NCBI GenBank assembly: GCA_040510375.1
Contig: JBEVJC010000007.1
Span: forward strand, 1-64,000
DNA from: JBEVJC01 sp040510375
Lineage (GTDB): Bacteria > Bacteroidota > Bacteroidia > Chitinophagales > Chitinophagaceae
Direction: 5' to 3'
Length of the DNA: 64,000 bases
The notes under the pieces: generated by a model
The model's input: only the letters and a program-made list of their open reading frames with translations
Database searches by the model: none
Told to the model about the DNA's origin: nothing
Translations under genes and position numbers: made by a program
Shown: positions 34,321 through 42,650 of the stretch, piece after piece
Layout: every line of letters begins with the position of its first letter
How positions within the stretch are numbered: position 1 is the stretch's first letter

Positions 34321-35343
34321 TCAGACTTCATTGTCGGACATGATACCAGGTGCCAGTTCCCCCGATATAAGTCCGATACTGCGTGAGTGAACAATGGCCT
34401 CACTGCTTTCCCGGAAAAAACAGGTATAAACTGAGGTTTCTTCCTCGATTGCCTTCAGTAAACCACGTGTCGATTCGGTCTTTGAGAAATGCACATCGCG
34501 GATATAAATGGCGAGAATCCGATGGGGAAGCTTGCGTGCGATCTCCTGGTAGATGACGGGATCACGCTGGGTATTATCACCAAAAAGTATAAATTGCTGG
34601 CTGGGAAAACACTCGAGAATCCGCATTACACGAAGCAATTTACCCTGGTGTTTGGTGCGTCCGGTTTTTAAAAGTTCGAACCATCGTTTTGCCTGGCTCA
34701 GCAGGAACGCCCCTTCAGGAAGTTTGCCGTTCCGGAATACATCCTGGAGATATTCATACAGGTTCCATTCACTGCTTGATACGTAGAAAAAAGGATTGGG
34801 GGCTTCGGCTGTTGTATGGCTTACTGACAACAGGCGATAGTGTTCTGCCACATCGGGAAATAATTTCCTGCTGAGTGGATGAAAGGAAAAGAGTTCCTTT
34901 ATACGACGTACTACTGTGGCCGAGTAGGAAATCATTATCGTATCATCAATATCAGAGATCACCCCATATTGGGTGATATGGGGCACAAATACACCTCCTT
35001 TGCCGGTAACGACCTGGCCGGTGTCGTCCGAGCGTACCTCCACCCCATGCCAGCCGGCAGGCACGGATTCATCGGAGGCCCATTCAAATTTTATAAATCC
35101 GTCATACTCGGAACGGCCGTTTAATAACTGCTTATTCCATTGAAGGGTCAGGGGTACATCGGGCAGGGGGCGGATAAAAAACAGTCGCACCAGGTGCACC
35201 ATATTCCGCAGGCGGTTATTGGTAAATTTTTTTCTGGCGGGGGCTTTGCCTGACATAACGTGTCCATACAGCAGAAGGTCGTGTGTATGCCCGTATCCAT
35301 GATAGAGCCTGATATGCCGCTCATTGACCTTCTTTAAAAACAT
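34321..35343 (-). CDS. App1-family (DUF2183) phosphatidate phosphatase-like protein
   Basis: A 340-residue protein. N-terminal beta-rich part (about 10-125, HTHDLLLYGHVMSGK), then the HAD-type catalytic domain starting with VISDIDDTIMIS, where DIDDT at 131-135 is the DxDxT nucleophile motif, and later FGDNTQRDPVIY with the terminal Asp pair. Known: yeast App1 dephosphorylates phosphatidate to diacylglycerol with Mg2+. No signal peptide. It is divergent, over only 30 bases, from a diacylglycerol-kinase-like gene that would run the reverse reaction. Confidence 0.87.
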   Translation of the reverse strand: MFLKKVNERHIRLYHGYGHTHDLLLYGHVMSGKAPARKKFTNNRLRNMVHLVRLFFIRPLPDVPLTLQWNKQLLNGRSEYDGFIKFEWASDESVPAGWHGVEVRSDDTGQVVTGKGGVFVPHITQYGVISDIDDTIMISYSATVVRRIKELFSFHPLSRKLFPDVAEHYRLLSVSHTTAEAPNPFFYVSSSEWNLYEYLQDVFRNGKLPEGAFLLSQAKRWFELLKTGRTKHQGKLLRVMRILECFPSQQFILFGDNTQRDPVIYQEIARKLPHRILAIYIRDVHFSKTESTRGLLKAIEEETSVYTCFFRESSEAIVHSRSIGLISGELAPGIMSDNEV

Positions 35344-35373
35344 TGTTCAGATTTAATTACTTTTCCATCTACC

Positions 35374-36240
35374 ATGAATCTACTTTTTATCATTAATCAC
35401 GGATCCGGCAGGAAGGAAGTCAACTACCCCGATGAGATACGGAATTATTTTGAGCAGACAGAACACGAAATGGAAATATACGAGCTGCCTGCCAATTTCA
35501 CTCCGGCGGTGTTAAAGAACAAAATAGATACCAGTAATGCAACCCGTGTGGTGGCGGTCGGGGGCGACGGTACCATCAGGCTGGTGGCGGAGTGTATTCT
35601 TGGCAGTGAAAAAAGTATGGCCATCATACCCGGAGGCTCTGCAAACGGCCTTGCCAAGGAACTGGGAGTACCACTTACACTTAACGAGGCCCTTACACTG
35701 ACCACCATGGAAGAAAGCCATCCTGTCCATTTAACCATGGTCAACGATCATTTATGTATCCACCTGAGTGATATCGGATTTAATGCTTTCGTTGTGAAAA
35801 AATTTGAAGATGAAAAAACCCGTGGGATGTGGGGATATATCCGTGCAGCGTTTAAAACATTACTGGATACCCCGCATATGGAAGTCACTATTTCCACCGG
35901 TTCCGAAAAGATCCGGCGTAAAGCCGCTATGGTGGTAATCGCAAATGGAACCAGGTATGGAAGCGGGGCATTGATCAATCCGGAAGGGAGGATCGACGAT
36001 GATCTTTTCGAAATCGTTATTGTTCGAAAAATCTCCTTCTCCGAAATTTTTAAGATGATGGTCACCCACCGTCCATATGATTCTGCCAAAACCGAAATCT
36101 TCCAGAGTAATAAAGCAAGCATCAATTCCAGGAAGAAAGTGCATTTCCAGGTAGATGGTGAATACCTGGGGAAAATTAATTCACTAAACGCCAGGTTGCT
36201 GAAGAATGCCCTGCGTGTTGTGATACCGGATCAGCGATGA
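35374..36240 (+). CDS. YegS/diacylglycerol-kinase-family lipid kinase
   Basis: A 288-residue protein. The catalytic domain shows FIINHGSGRKE, VVAVGGDGTIRLVAE and IPGGSANGLAKELG (the GGDGT and PGGSxN nucleotide motifs). The second beta-sandwich domain ends with VHFQVDGEYLG, the family's FQVDGE motif. It phosphorylates diacylglycerol or a related lipid at the inner face of the membrane; the exact lipid is not determined. The start codons of this gene and the phosphatase gene are 30 bases apart, so promoters overlap and expression may be linked. Confidence 0.9.
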   Translation: MNLLFIINHGSGRKEVNYPDEIRNYFEQTEHEMEIYELPANFTPAVLKNKIDTSNATRVVAVGGDGTIRLVAECILGSEKSMAIIPGGSANGLAKELGVPLTLNEALTLTTMEESHPVHLTMVNDHLCIHLSDIGFNAFVVKKFEDEKTRGMWGYIRAAFKTLLDTPHMEVTISTGSEKIRRKAAMVVIANGTRYGSGALINPEGRIDDDLFEIVIVRKISFSEIFKMMVTHRPYDSAKTEIFQSNKASINSRKKVHFQVDGEYLGKINSLNARLLKNALRVVIPDQR

Positions 36241-36291
36241 ATACTAATATAGCTTCACCCTTCATTGTAACAACTGTATCCCTTCATTTCA

Positions 36292-36405
36292 GTGTAAAAA
36301 TACAACGGGTTGATTGCGGACCTCGTCCATCGGTATCTATATCTCTTCGTTCTGGGTATAAAATACACCCAGTTGTTTACGGACCTCATCCATCGCAGAT
36401 ATAAT
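36292..36405 (-). repeat. 63-base-period tandem duplication of the 3' end of the oxidoreductase gene
   Basis: 36292-36342 and 36354-36405 are about 80% identical over 50 bases. The second copy encodes AMDEVRKQLGVFYTQ near the C-terminus of the Gfo/Idh protein. The first copy lies past the TAG stop (36337-36339), in the same frame, and reads PMDEVRNQPVVFLH before a TGA. The equivalent Met codons are exactly 63 bases apart. It is therefore a decayed internal duplication or a leftover of a lost paralogue. Confidence 0.8.
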
Positions 36406-37323
36406 ACCAAGGCTTAGCTCGGGAGAATAAAGCTGGTTGTTCCGCATTCCGGCGCTGATATCCTGCAATACAGCTTTCGCTTCAAAATGAAGGCCATGTC
36501 CCTGCCAGTCAACCGGCCACCGTTCCACTTCCTTTTCATCATAATGGATTTCGAGTCCGGGTGATTTTTCAAACCAGGGGGATAACAGTTGAATACTACC
36601 CTTCTCCCCTGTTATTATTGCAGGCTCATTGGAATTGTACATCAATGAAGATTCAAGTATTGCGTGACGGCCATCCTTATAATTAAAAATAATAACACAG
36701 GTATCATCAATGCCCTGGTCGGTCAGGTGACCCGTTGCCTTTATCTCATCCGGTTCACCAAAAAGTAACAGGCTTAAAAAAACAGTATAGATCCCAAGGT
36801 CAAGCAATGAACCACCACCAAGTTCCGGATCAAAGTAACGGCTATCGGGATCTTTGGGAGCTTTAAAACACATTGATGCCCTGATCGATAACAGTTTACC
36901 CACCGATCCTTTATTAACCTGCTCAAGCAACAGGGTGATATGCGGAAGGAAACGCAACCACATCCCTTCCATCAGGTAACATTTTTTTTGCCGGGCCAGT
37001 TCATATAATTCCTCGTACTGTTCGCGGTTGATGGCCATCGGTTTTTCGCAGAGCACATGAAGACCCGCTTCCAGACAGGCTTTTACCTCATCGTAATGTT
37101 TTGTGTGCGGAGTGGCGATGTAAACAATCTCTGCCGTGGTTTCACGGATAAACTGCTCCAGGTCGGTATACACTCCCTGGATCCCAAACTCATCAGCAAA
37201 TTCCCTGGCAGCTTTCTTCCGGTGGTTAAACACACTGACCACCTGCTGCAGGGAGGAAAGCTGTTCAAAATCGCGGACGAAATCGCGGGCGATATTCCCC
37301 GGACCAATGATTCCCCATTTCAT
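36337..37323 (-). CDS. Gfo/Idh/MocA-family oxidoreductase
   Basis: A 328-residue NAD(P)-dependent dehydrogenase. N-terminal Rossmann fold with GIIGPGNIARDF, then IATPHTKHYDEV and CEKPMAINREQ, where the EKP Lys is the catalytic family residue. The C-terminal alpha/beta domain has GGGSLLDLGIYTVFL. No export signal. Relatives act on sugars, inositols or dihydrodiols; the substrate is not evident, though an alpha-amylase-family gene is divergent 210 bases away. The gene ends in a duplicated segment (see repeat). Confidence 0.88.
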   Translation of the reverse strand: MKWGIIGPGNIARDFVRDFEQLSSLQQVVSVFNHRKKAAREFADEFGIQGVYTDLEQFIRETTAEIVYIATPHTKHYDEVKACLEAGLHVLCEKPMAINREQYEELYELARQKKCYLMEGMWLRFLPHITLLLEQVNKGSVGKLLSIRASMCFKAPKDPDSRYFDPELGGGSLLDLGIYTVFLSLLLFGEPDEIKATGHLTDQGIDDTCVIIFNYKDGRHAILESSLMYNSNEPAIITGEKGSIQLLSPWFEKSPGLEIHYDEKEVERWPVDWQGHGLHFEAKAVLQDISAGMRNNQLYSPELSLGIISAMDEVRKQLGVFYTQNEEI

Positions 37324-37533
37324 AGTGTAGTGTTAGGTTATTTAAACAAACGCTTTGAGTAAAATTTTCCACCTTTCCCTTCCTGGTACACATATATCAC
37401 CTGCAATTGGCTTTATTCGATAAAACAATCAACGGTCAGCCATACAAAAGGAAAATGATCATTTAGTTTTTTCAAAAGAGATGCCAGTAAGGTGCCGGTA
37501 TAGTCCTTGCATTTAACCGTCAAAAGAAAATAC

Positions 37534-38847
37534 ATGAGTACGGCATTCCCGATCATTTCCTGGGCAAATGGCACAAATATTTATGAGGTTAATGTAAGAC
37601 AATACACCAGGGAAGGATCCATAGAGGCCTTTATCCCGCATATACCACGACTGCATGATATGGGTGTCGGGATTTTGTGGCTGATGCCCATTACACCCAT
37701 CAGCCTGGAAAAGCGACAGGGTTCCTATGGCAGTTATTACGCAGCCAGTTCCTATACTGATATAGATCCGGCATACGGAACCCCTGATGATTTCCACAAA
37801 CTCATCCGTGTGGCCCATGACCTGGGCATGAAGGTCATTATTGACTGGGTGGCCAACCATACAGGTTATGATCATCAGTGGACAAAAAAGTACCCCGGAT
37901 TCTACCGGAAAAATGAAACTGGTGGATTTACCGAACTGTATGGCTGGGTAGATGTGATTGATCTCAACTACGAAGTGCCCGAGCTGCGGGAGGAAATGAT
38001 CCGTGCTATGAAACATTGGGTCAGTACCTATGATATTGATGGTTTCCGTTGTGATATGGCCCGCACTGTACCGATTGATTTCTGGGTGGAAGCAAGGGGA
38101 GAATGTGATGCAGTGAAACCACTGTTCTGGCTGGCGGAATGTGAGATTTTGGAATACCATGAATCATTCGACCTGACCTATGGCTGGGAAGTGATGCGGG
38201 GGTTCGACAAGTTTTTTAAAAATGAATTGGAGCTTGCCGCCATTATTCCGTTGCTTAATTCCTATTCCAGGTACCCGGTGGGTTCGGAGAAATTATTGTT
38301 CACTTCCAATCATGATGAAAATTCAGATCACGGAACTGAATACGAAAAGTATGGAACGGCCGCAGCAGCAATGGCCGTTTTTTCCTGTACCTGGCCCGGT
38401 ATTCCGCTGATTTATTCCGGGCAGGAGCTTCCGAATAAACGCAGGTTGAAATTTTTTGATAAAGACTTTATCGATTGGGAAGAAAATTTACCTGCGGGTG
38501 GTGATGTAAGGTATCCCGGAATCCAGCTGCACGATTTTTATAAAACGCTTCTTACATTCCGGAAAAAAAATAAGGCCCTGCAGGAAAGTGCTTCGGTCCT
38601 GATCCTGCCATCCAACCATCCGGAAACACTGGTGTATCTGTGCCGGCGCCGGCGCGACAAGGTACTGGTGATCCTGAACCTGTCCAAAGTCCCGGCCAGC
38701 GTGCATTTCAACCACCCGGCCGTAGCGGGGAATTACATGGAACTCTTTAATGGAAATGTTCATGTGCTGCAGCGGGAAAACAGTTTTGACCTGGCACCAG
38801 GTGAATACCGGGTTTTACATGAAACCCATGAGCAGGTTATTGTGTAA
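37534..38847 (+). CDS. GH13 alpha-amylase-family enzyme, cytoplasmic
   Basis: A 437-residue enzyme from ATG 37534. The (beta/alpha)8 barrel shows all four conserved regions: IIDWVANH (I), GFRCDMAR with nucleophile D174 (II), WLAECE with acid/base E202 (III), TSNHDEN with D261 (IV). A short C-terminal beta domain follows. There is no signal peptide, so it acts on imported or stored alpha-glucans; a hydrolase or transglycosylase cannot be distinguished. Typical GH13 enzymes of this length lack extra N-terminal domains. Upstream DNA lacks a clear -7 box. Confidence 0.9.
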   Translation: MSTAFPIISWANGTNIYEVNVRQYTREGSIEAFIPHIPRLHDMGVGILWLMPITPISLEKRQGSYGSYYAASSYTDIDPAYGTPDDFHKLIRVAHDLGMKVIIDWVANHTGYDHQWTKKYPGFYRKNETGGFTELYGWVDVIDLNYEVPELREEMIRAMKHWVSTYDIDGFRCDMARTVPIDFWVEARGECDAVKPLFWLAECEILEYHESFDLTYGWEVMRGFDKFFKNELELAAIIPLLNSYSRYPVGSEKLLFTSNHDENSDHGTEYEKYGTAAAAMAVFSCTWPGIPLIYSGQELPNKRRLKFFDKDFIDWEENLPAGGDVRYPGIQLHDFYKTLLTFRKKNKALQESASVLILPSNHPETLVYLCRRRRDKVLVILNLSKVPASVHFNHPAVAGNYMELFNGNVHVLQRENSFDLAPGEYRVLHETHEQVIV

Positions 38848-38884
38848 GACACCGAAAAAACCTCAGGCAGTGAATGATACAGAA

Positions 38885-39886
38885 TCAGATCGTAAGAAGA
38901 CTGCAGCCACGGAGATCACTGTTGTCGAGCCGGCCCAGGATTTCAAAACTTCCATCGGGGTAAAGCCTTGCTGCATCATCAGTGGCGATAAACGAAGATG
39001 AATAAAGATTGGCGAGATCAATGATGTTTACTGCTCCTGACATTACGGGTCTGGACATACTATCTGCATCGGTAAGTGAAAGCGGGTCTTCCTCATCCCT
39101 CAGTACCACCCTCATCCAGGGCGGGGTTATAAATATTCCGTCGCCGGATGAGTAAGCCTGTGAGAGTAATTCGGTCATACCATATTCTGAATGGATGAAC
39201 TTCAATCCGAATGCTTCTTTCAACAATTGCTGAACTTCCTGGCGTTGCAATTCACGTCGTCTTCCTTTCATTCCGCCTGTCTCCATCACCATTGTATGTT
39301 GCAGGGGCATGGGAAAGGAAGCAGCGAAGTCGAGCAGGGCAAATGTTACCCCGATCAGTAAAGTTTTTTGTCCCCTTTGTTCAAGCACCTTCAATTGCGC
39401 CGATAACCGGTCGGTATCGTGCAGGTAAAATCCGCTTTCCGGTTTTGCGCTTCGCGCGATAAGTTTATCAACCATGTATACCAGGGACGAATTGGATCGT
39501 TCCAGGTACGATGGCAGCAGGCCAATGATCACGAGGTCCTTAACAGGACCATAAGCCGCTTCAAAACCACGGATAAAACTTTCTTCGTATAACCCAGGGT
39601 CCCGCACCAGGTGCCGGCTGTTTACTGAACCGGTGGTGCCGCTGCTTTCAAATACGAGCTCAGGATCAAATTCGGTTGTCTTTACCTGCCGGGTTTTAAA
39701 AAAACTTACCGGGAGAAAGGGGATGGAAAGCAGGTTGGTTACATTGCCGGGATGGCGGTGAAGCAGGTCGCAATACGCCCGGTAAACCGGGTTATTGGCA
39801 TACTGAAAGGCAAAAACCTCAAGGGCCATGGTACTAAAACCGGCCCTGTTTACGTTAAAAATTTTATCATTCCATTGACGCTGCAT
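38885..39886 (-). CDS. LuxE/PaaK-like acyl-protein synthetase (adenylate-forming fold)
   Basis: A 333-residue protein. The segment ESSGTTGSVNSRH is the phosphate-binding loop of adenylate-forming enzymes, EYGMTELLSQAYSSG is the A5-like motif, and GRLDNSDLRGC near the end corresponds to the hinge region of the LuxE family. LuxE proteins activate fatty acids with ATP and hold them on a Cys. There are no luxC/luxD or luciferase genes here, so the role is probably in lipid or polysaccharide modification (inference). Divergent from the lipoprotein gene; a loose box TACCTTTT overlaps the opposing promoter. Confidence 0.82.
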   Translation of the reverse strand: MQRQWNDKIFNVNRAGFSTMALEVFAFQYANNPVYRAYCDLLHRHPGNVTNLLSIPFLPVSFFKTRQVKTTEFDPELVFESSGTTGSVNSRHLVRDPGLYEESFIRGFEAAYGPVKDLVIIGLLPSYLERSNSSLVYMVDKLIARSAKPESGFYLHDTDRLSAQLKVLEQRGQKTLLIGVTFALLDFAASFPMPLQHTMVMETGGMKGRRRELQRQEVQQLLKEAFGLKFIHSEYGMTELLSQAYSSGDGIFITPPWMRVVLRDEEDPLSLTDADSMSRPVMSGAVNIIDLANLYSSSFIATDDAARLYPDGSFEILGRLDNSDLRGCSLLTI

Positions 39887-39913
39887 GTCCCTGATGGTCG
39901 GCTGAAAAAGGTA

Positions 39914-39921
39914 TATATTTG
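39914..39921 (+). promoter_or_regulatory. -7 box TATATTTG for the lipoprotein gene
   Basis: Perfect TAnnTTTG match 20 bases before ATG 39942; a short-leader promoter in the 55-base divergent gap between the LuxE-like gene and the lipoprotein gene. Confidence 0.55.
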
Positions 39922-39941
39922 TTGAAACTCAAAACTGAGGC

Positions 39942-40388
39942 ATGAAAACGATACCGGTAATGCTGTGCTGCTCCCTGATGATCCTTACCCTTGCCTGCGG
40001 CAAAGATAAGTTTGAAACAAAGCCGCGGCTTGAAATAAAAGAATACAGTACGAAGGAACTGTTTCCCGGACAGAACCTGGTAATAACTCTCGACTTTTTT
40101 GATAAGGAAGGTGATATCAACAAGGATAGTGCAGTTGCTGTGATCAACCGGTTGAACATCCTTCCACTCCCCGCCGGCCAGGATAAAACTGATGTGATTG
40201 CCGCTTTATTGCCTGATTTTACTCCAAGGGATAAAGGCGAAATCATCTTTACACTGGATTATGGATTCCTGAAAGAAAGTACCGTGGAAAATGATACCCT
40301 TTTGTTTAAGTTCTCCGTAAAAGATAATAAAGGAAACCGTGCCGATACGGTTGTTTCGCAACCCGTAGTGATCGTGAAAGTGCCATAG
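39942..40388 (+). CDS. Lipoprotein of unknown function
   Basis: A 148-residue protein with a lipoprotein signal: hydrophobic VMLCCSLMILTLAC, modified Cys19, followed by GKDKFETKP. The mature part is predicted all-beta, with IEVKEYSTKELFPGQNLVITLDFFD-like strands and SVKDNKGNRADTVVS at the end, resembling an immunoglobulin-like fold. It has no Asp pair after Cys19 that would hold it at the inner membrane, so it probably sits in the outer membrane. Four bases separate its stop from the next gene, so the two form an operon. Confidence 0.7.
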   Translation: MKTIPVMLCCSLMILTLACGKDKFETKPRLEIKEYSTKELFPGQNLVITLDFFDKEGDINKDSAVAVINRLNILPLPAGQDKTDVIAALLPDFTPRDKGEIIFTLDYGFLKESTVENDTLLFKFSVKDNKGNRADTVVSQPVVIVKVP

Positions 40389-40391
40389 GCC

Positions 40392-41291
40392 ATGGCTACC
40401 GGTGGCAGGATCTTCCGTTTTTTTATATTCAGTAATCTCTTCATTTCCTGCTGTGCTGTGCTCATGGCATGGCAAACTTATTATGTGCTCGGTATAACGG
40501 TTCATCCCGATACCCTTTGGTTCATTTTTTTTTCCACTTTAAGCAGTTATAGTTTCCATTGGATGCTTACCACCGACTGGACCCATGATACGAGCAGGTC
40601 GCAATGGCAGCAATCAGCCCGGTGGATACATCCATTGCTGCTGGTACTGGCTGCAACCGGGACCTGCTGGTTTGGATGGAAGCTGGTCGCCCACTGGCCG
40701 TACCTGCTGACAATTGCCCTGCTGACCTTTCTTTATTCGGCTCCCAAAATCCCCCATCCCCTTTTTAAAAAACTGCGGCAGGTTGCCATTGCAAAGACTT
40801 TATTCCTGGCAATCATCTGGACAATGGCCACCACCCTGATTCCCGTGGTGACAAGCGGCAATAACAGTATTACCGGATGGACCGGCCTGCTTACCGGAAC
40901 CGGTGGTCAAAATCCGGAGATAACATTCCTCCTGTTCCTGTTAAACCGGTTCTTCCTGATATATGCCATCTGTATATTGTTCGACCTGCGTGACCGCGAC
41001 AACGACCGGAACCATGGAATACGGAGCCTTGTGACCTGGCTTCATCCAACCCAGGTCAGGGTATTATTTCGCCTGTCATTATTTCTGTTTACCCTTAGTG
41101 GCTGCCTGATGCTGGCAGTCGGTCAGTCAATCCTGCCGGTCTGCCTTATCCTTATTCCAGGGATATTAACGGGCCTGTTGTACCGGAAAGCATTGTTGAG
41201 TTACGGCGACTTATTGTATTATTTTGTACTTGATGGCCTGATGGCGCTATCTGCCGCAATTATGTGGTTGATTTCGCTGGCGGGCCGGTAA
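40392..41291 (+). CDS. UbiA-like polytopic membrane protein with degenerate first Asp motif
   Basis: A 299-residue protein with about eight membrane helices. The second aspartate-rich motif of UbiA prenyltransferases is visible (LFDLRDRDNDRNHG), and FLYSAPKIPHP matches the YS-P-R/K region. The first motif, which should be N-D-x-x-D-x-x-x-D in the loop after helix 2, is replaced by LSSYSFHWMLTTDW. Catalysis by the normal two-Mg2+ mechanism is therefore doubtful. Co-transcribed with the lipoprotein upstream. Alternative: a divergent UbiA branch with another substrate. Confidence 0.7.
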   Translation: MATGGRIFRFFIFSNLFISCCAVLMAWQTYYVLGITVHPDTLWFIFFSTLSSYSFHWMLTTDWTHDTSRSQWQQSARWIHPLLLVLAATGTCWFGWKLVAHWPYLLTIALLTFLYSAPKIPHPLFKKLRQVAIAKTLFLAIIWTMATTLIPVVTSGNNSITGWTGLLTGTGGQNPEITFLLFLLNRFFLIYAICILFDLRDRDNDRNHGIRSLVTWLHPTQVRVLFRLSLFLFTLSGCLMLAVGQSILPVCLILIPGILTGLLYRKALLSYGDLLYYFVLDGLMALSAAIMWLISLAGR

Positions 41292-41399
41292 ATCGCGGCT
41301 TCCAGAAGAATCAGCTGAAACTCCTGTTAACAAAGTTTTCTTTTTTTGGTGGAACTCCTAGCATAGAAATTGATAGGATTAGGCACTAATAATCACTTA

Positions 41400-41681
41400 A
41401 TGCAGATACATTTCACCAAAGTTGTCCATTTCACCAGACTAATTAAAGCAGGAGGAAGATTGAGGGAGTTCAATTTCAGGAAACTTAAACACCTTGACGA
41501 AGATATTTTCTCTGTAGACACGGTTGACGATCGTGGAAACAGGATTCTTTTCCACATGTATAAGACAGGTACTGTTGGCTGGTCAATAAACCATCCAAAT
41601 CCGTTGCCTGCCTGGATCAGCGAAAACGAAGATAAATTGAGGGAACAAATTGACATGGAGCTTCAGAATCCGACCTCTTAA
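41400..41681 (+). CDS. Small conserved-looking protein, unknown function
   Basis: A 93-residue protein from ATG 41400, rich in Lys/Arg near the N-terminus (IKAGGRLREFNFRKLKHLD), then a beta hairpin (FSVDTVDDRGNRILFHMYKTG) and a helix with PLPAWISENEDKLREQI. Cytoplasmic. Not recognised. It is followed directly by an intrinsic terminator, supporting a single-gene transcript. Confidence 0.6.
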   Translation: MQIHFTKVVHFTRLIKAGGRLREFNFRKLKHLDEDIFSVDTVDDRGNRILFHMYKTGTVGWSINHPNPLPAWISENEDKLREQIDMELQNPTS

Positions 41682-41714
41682 ATTCCCCGGCAAAGATTTT
41701 ATTTTTAACTTGTG

Positions 41715-41743
41715 AGGCGTCCTTTATCCGGACGCCTTTTTTT
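41715..41743 (+). terminator. Intrinsic terminator running into the next start codon
   Basis: AGGCGTCC (41715-41722) pairs with GGACGCCT (41730-41737) around TTTATCC, followed by seven T residues to 41743. The ATG of the acid phosphatase begins at 41744, with no base between. Confidence 0.85.
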
Positions 41744-42547
41744 ATGTCCAGGATTTTTTTCTTTTTTGCCGCCTGTTTGCTGGTGGCCTGCCATCCACCT
41801 GCCCGGATGCCCAGGCAAACATCCGCTTCAAATTCCCTGGTGAATGATGGAAAACTCTGGGCTTCTTTATTCCAGCAACGTGCAGCCGAATACAGGGCTT
41901 TGTGCCAGCAGGCTTTCAATATCGCGCGACTCCGGGTAGACCAGGCATCTGCATTAATGACCTTGCGACCCATGGCCGTAGTAACCGATATAGATGAAAC
42001 CATTCTCGATAACAGCCCATATGCCGTGCACCAGGCATTACTTGGAATGGACTATACAGCATCATCATGGAAAGAATGGACCTCAAAAGCAGCTGCGGAT
42101 ACACTGCAGGGTTCACTAACTTTTTTCAGGTACGCGGCTTCAAAGGGAATGGAGGTTTTTTATATAACCAACCGCGATGAAACGGAACGCACCTCCACAC
42201 TTGCCAACCTGCGCAGATTCAATTTTCCATTTGCTGATGACCAGCACCTGATTATGCGGGCTGATATTTCAAGTAAGGAGACCAGGCGATCACGTGTAGC
42301 TGCCACACATGATATTGTATTGTTGCTGGGTGATAACCTGGCCGACTTCAGCCAGCTGTTTGATAAAAAAACAGAGGCGGAACGGATGCTAAATGAACGT
42401 ATCTCGGCAGAAGAGTTCGGAAACCGTTTTATAATCCTTCCCAATAGTACGTATGGTGGCTGGGAAGATGCATTCTTTTTATACAACTTAAAACTTACAC
42501 CTGCTCAAAAGGATTCGCTGATAAGGTCGGCGTTGAAGGGGTTTTAG
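41744..42547 (+). CDS. Class C acid phosphatase / 5'-nucleotidase, lipoprotein e(P4) family
   Basis: A 267-residue lipoprotein: signal FFFFAACLLVAC with Cys16 as the lipidation site, then a HAD phosphatase with VVTDIDETILDNS (D82, D84), the cap region SSWKEWTSKAAAD, ITNRDETERTSTLANL and LLGDNLADF. Known: e(P4) proteins remove phosphate from NMN, nucleotides and aryl phosphates in the periplasm. Its start abuts a terminator, so its own promoter must lie upstream of or within the hairpin, or read-through is needed; a weak TAACTTGTG box lies near 41707. Confidence 0.9.
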   Translation: MSRIFFFFAACLLVACHPPARMPRQTSASNSLVNDGKLWASLFQQRAAEYRALCQQAFNIARLRVDQASALMTLRPMAVVTDIDETILDNSPYAVHQALLGMDYTASSWKEWTSKAAADTLQGSLTFFRYAASKGMEVFYITNRDETERTSTLANLRRFNFPFADDQHLIMRADISSKETRRSRVAATHDIVLLLGDNLADFSQLFDKKTEAERMLNERISAEEFGNRFIILPNSTYGGWEDAFFLYNLKLTPAQKDSLIRSALKGF

Positions 42548-42650
42548 GAAAGATGCCTTGTCCGCCCTGCATTAAATGGATTTCAGTCCAGTGCCGGTTT
42601 ACAGTCAGCCCATTGCCGTATTTTATTTTTAACTGCCGCATCGCTGCAGG

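Noticed and set aside
37513..38160. A 215-codon minus-strand frame over the alpha-amylase-family gene
   Set aside because: No domain, no start context, and the opposite frame has all four GH13 motifs.
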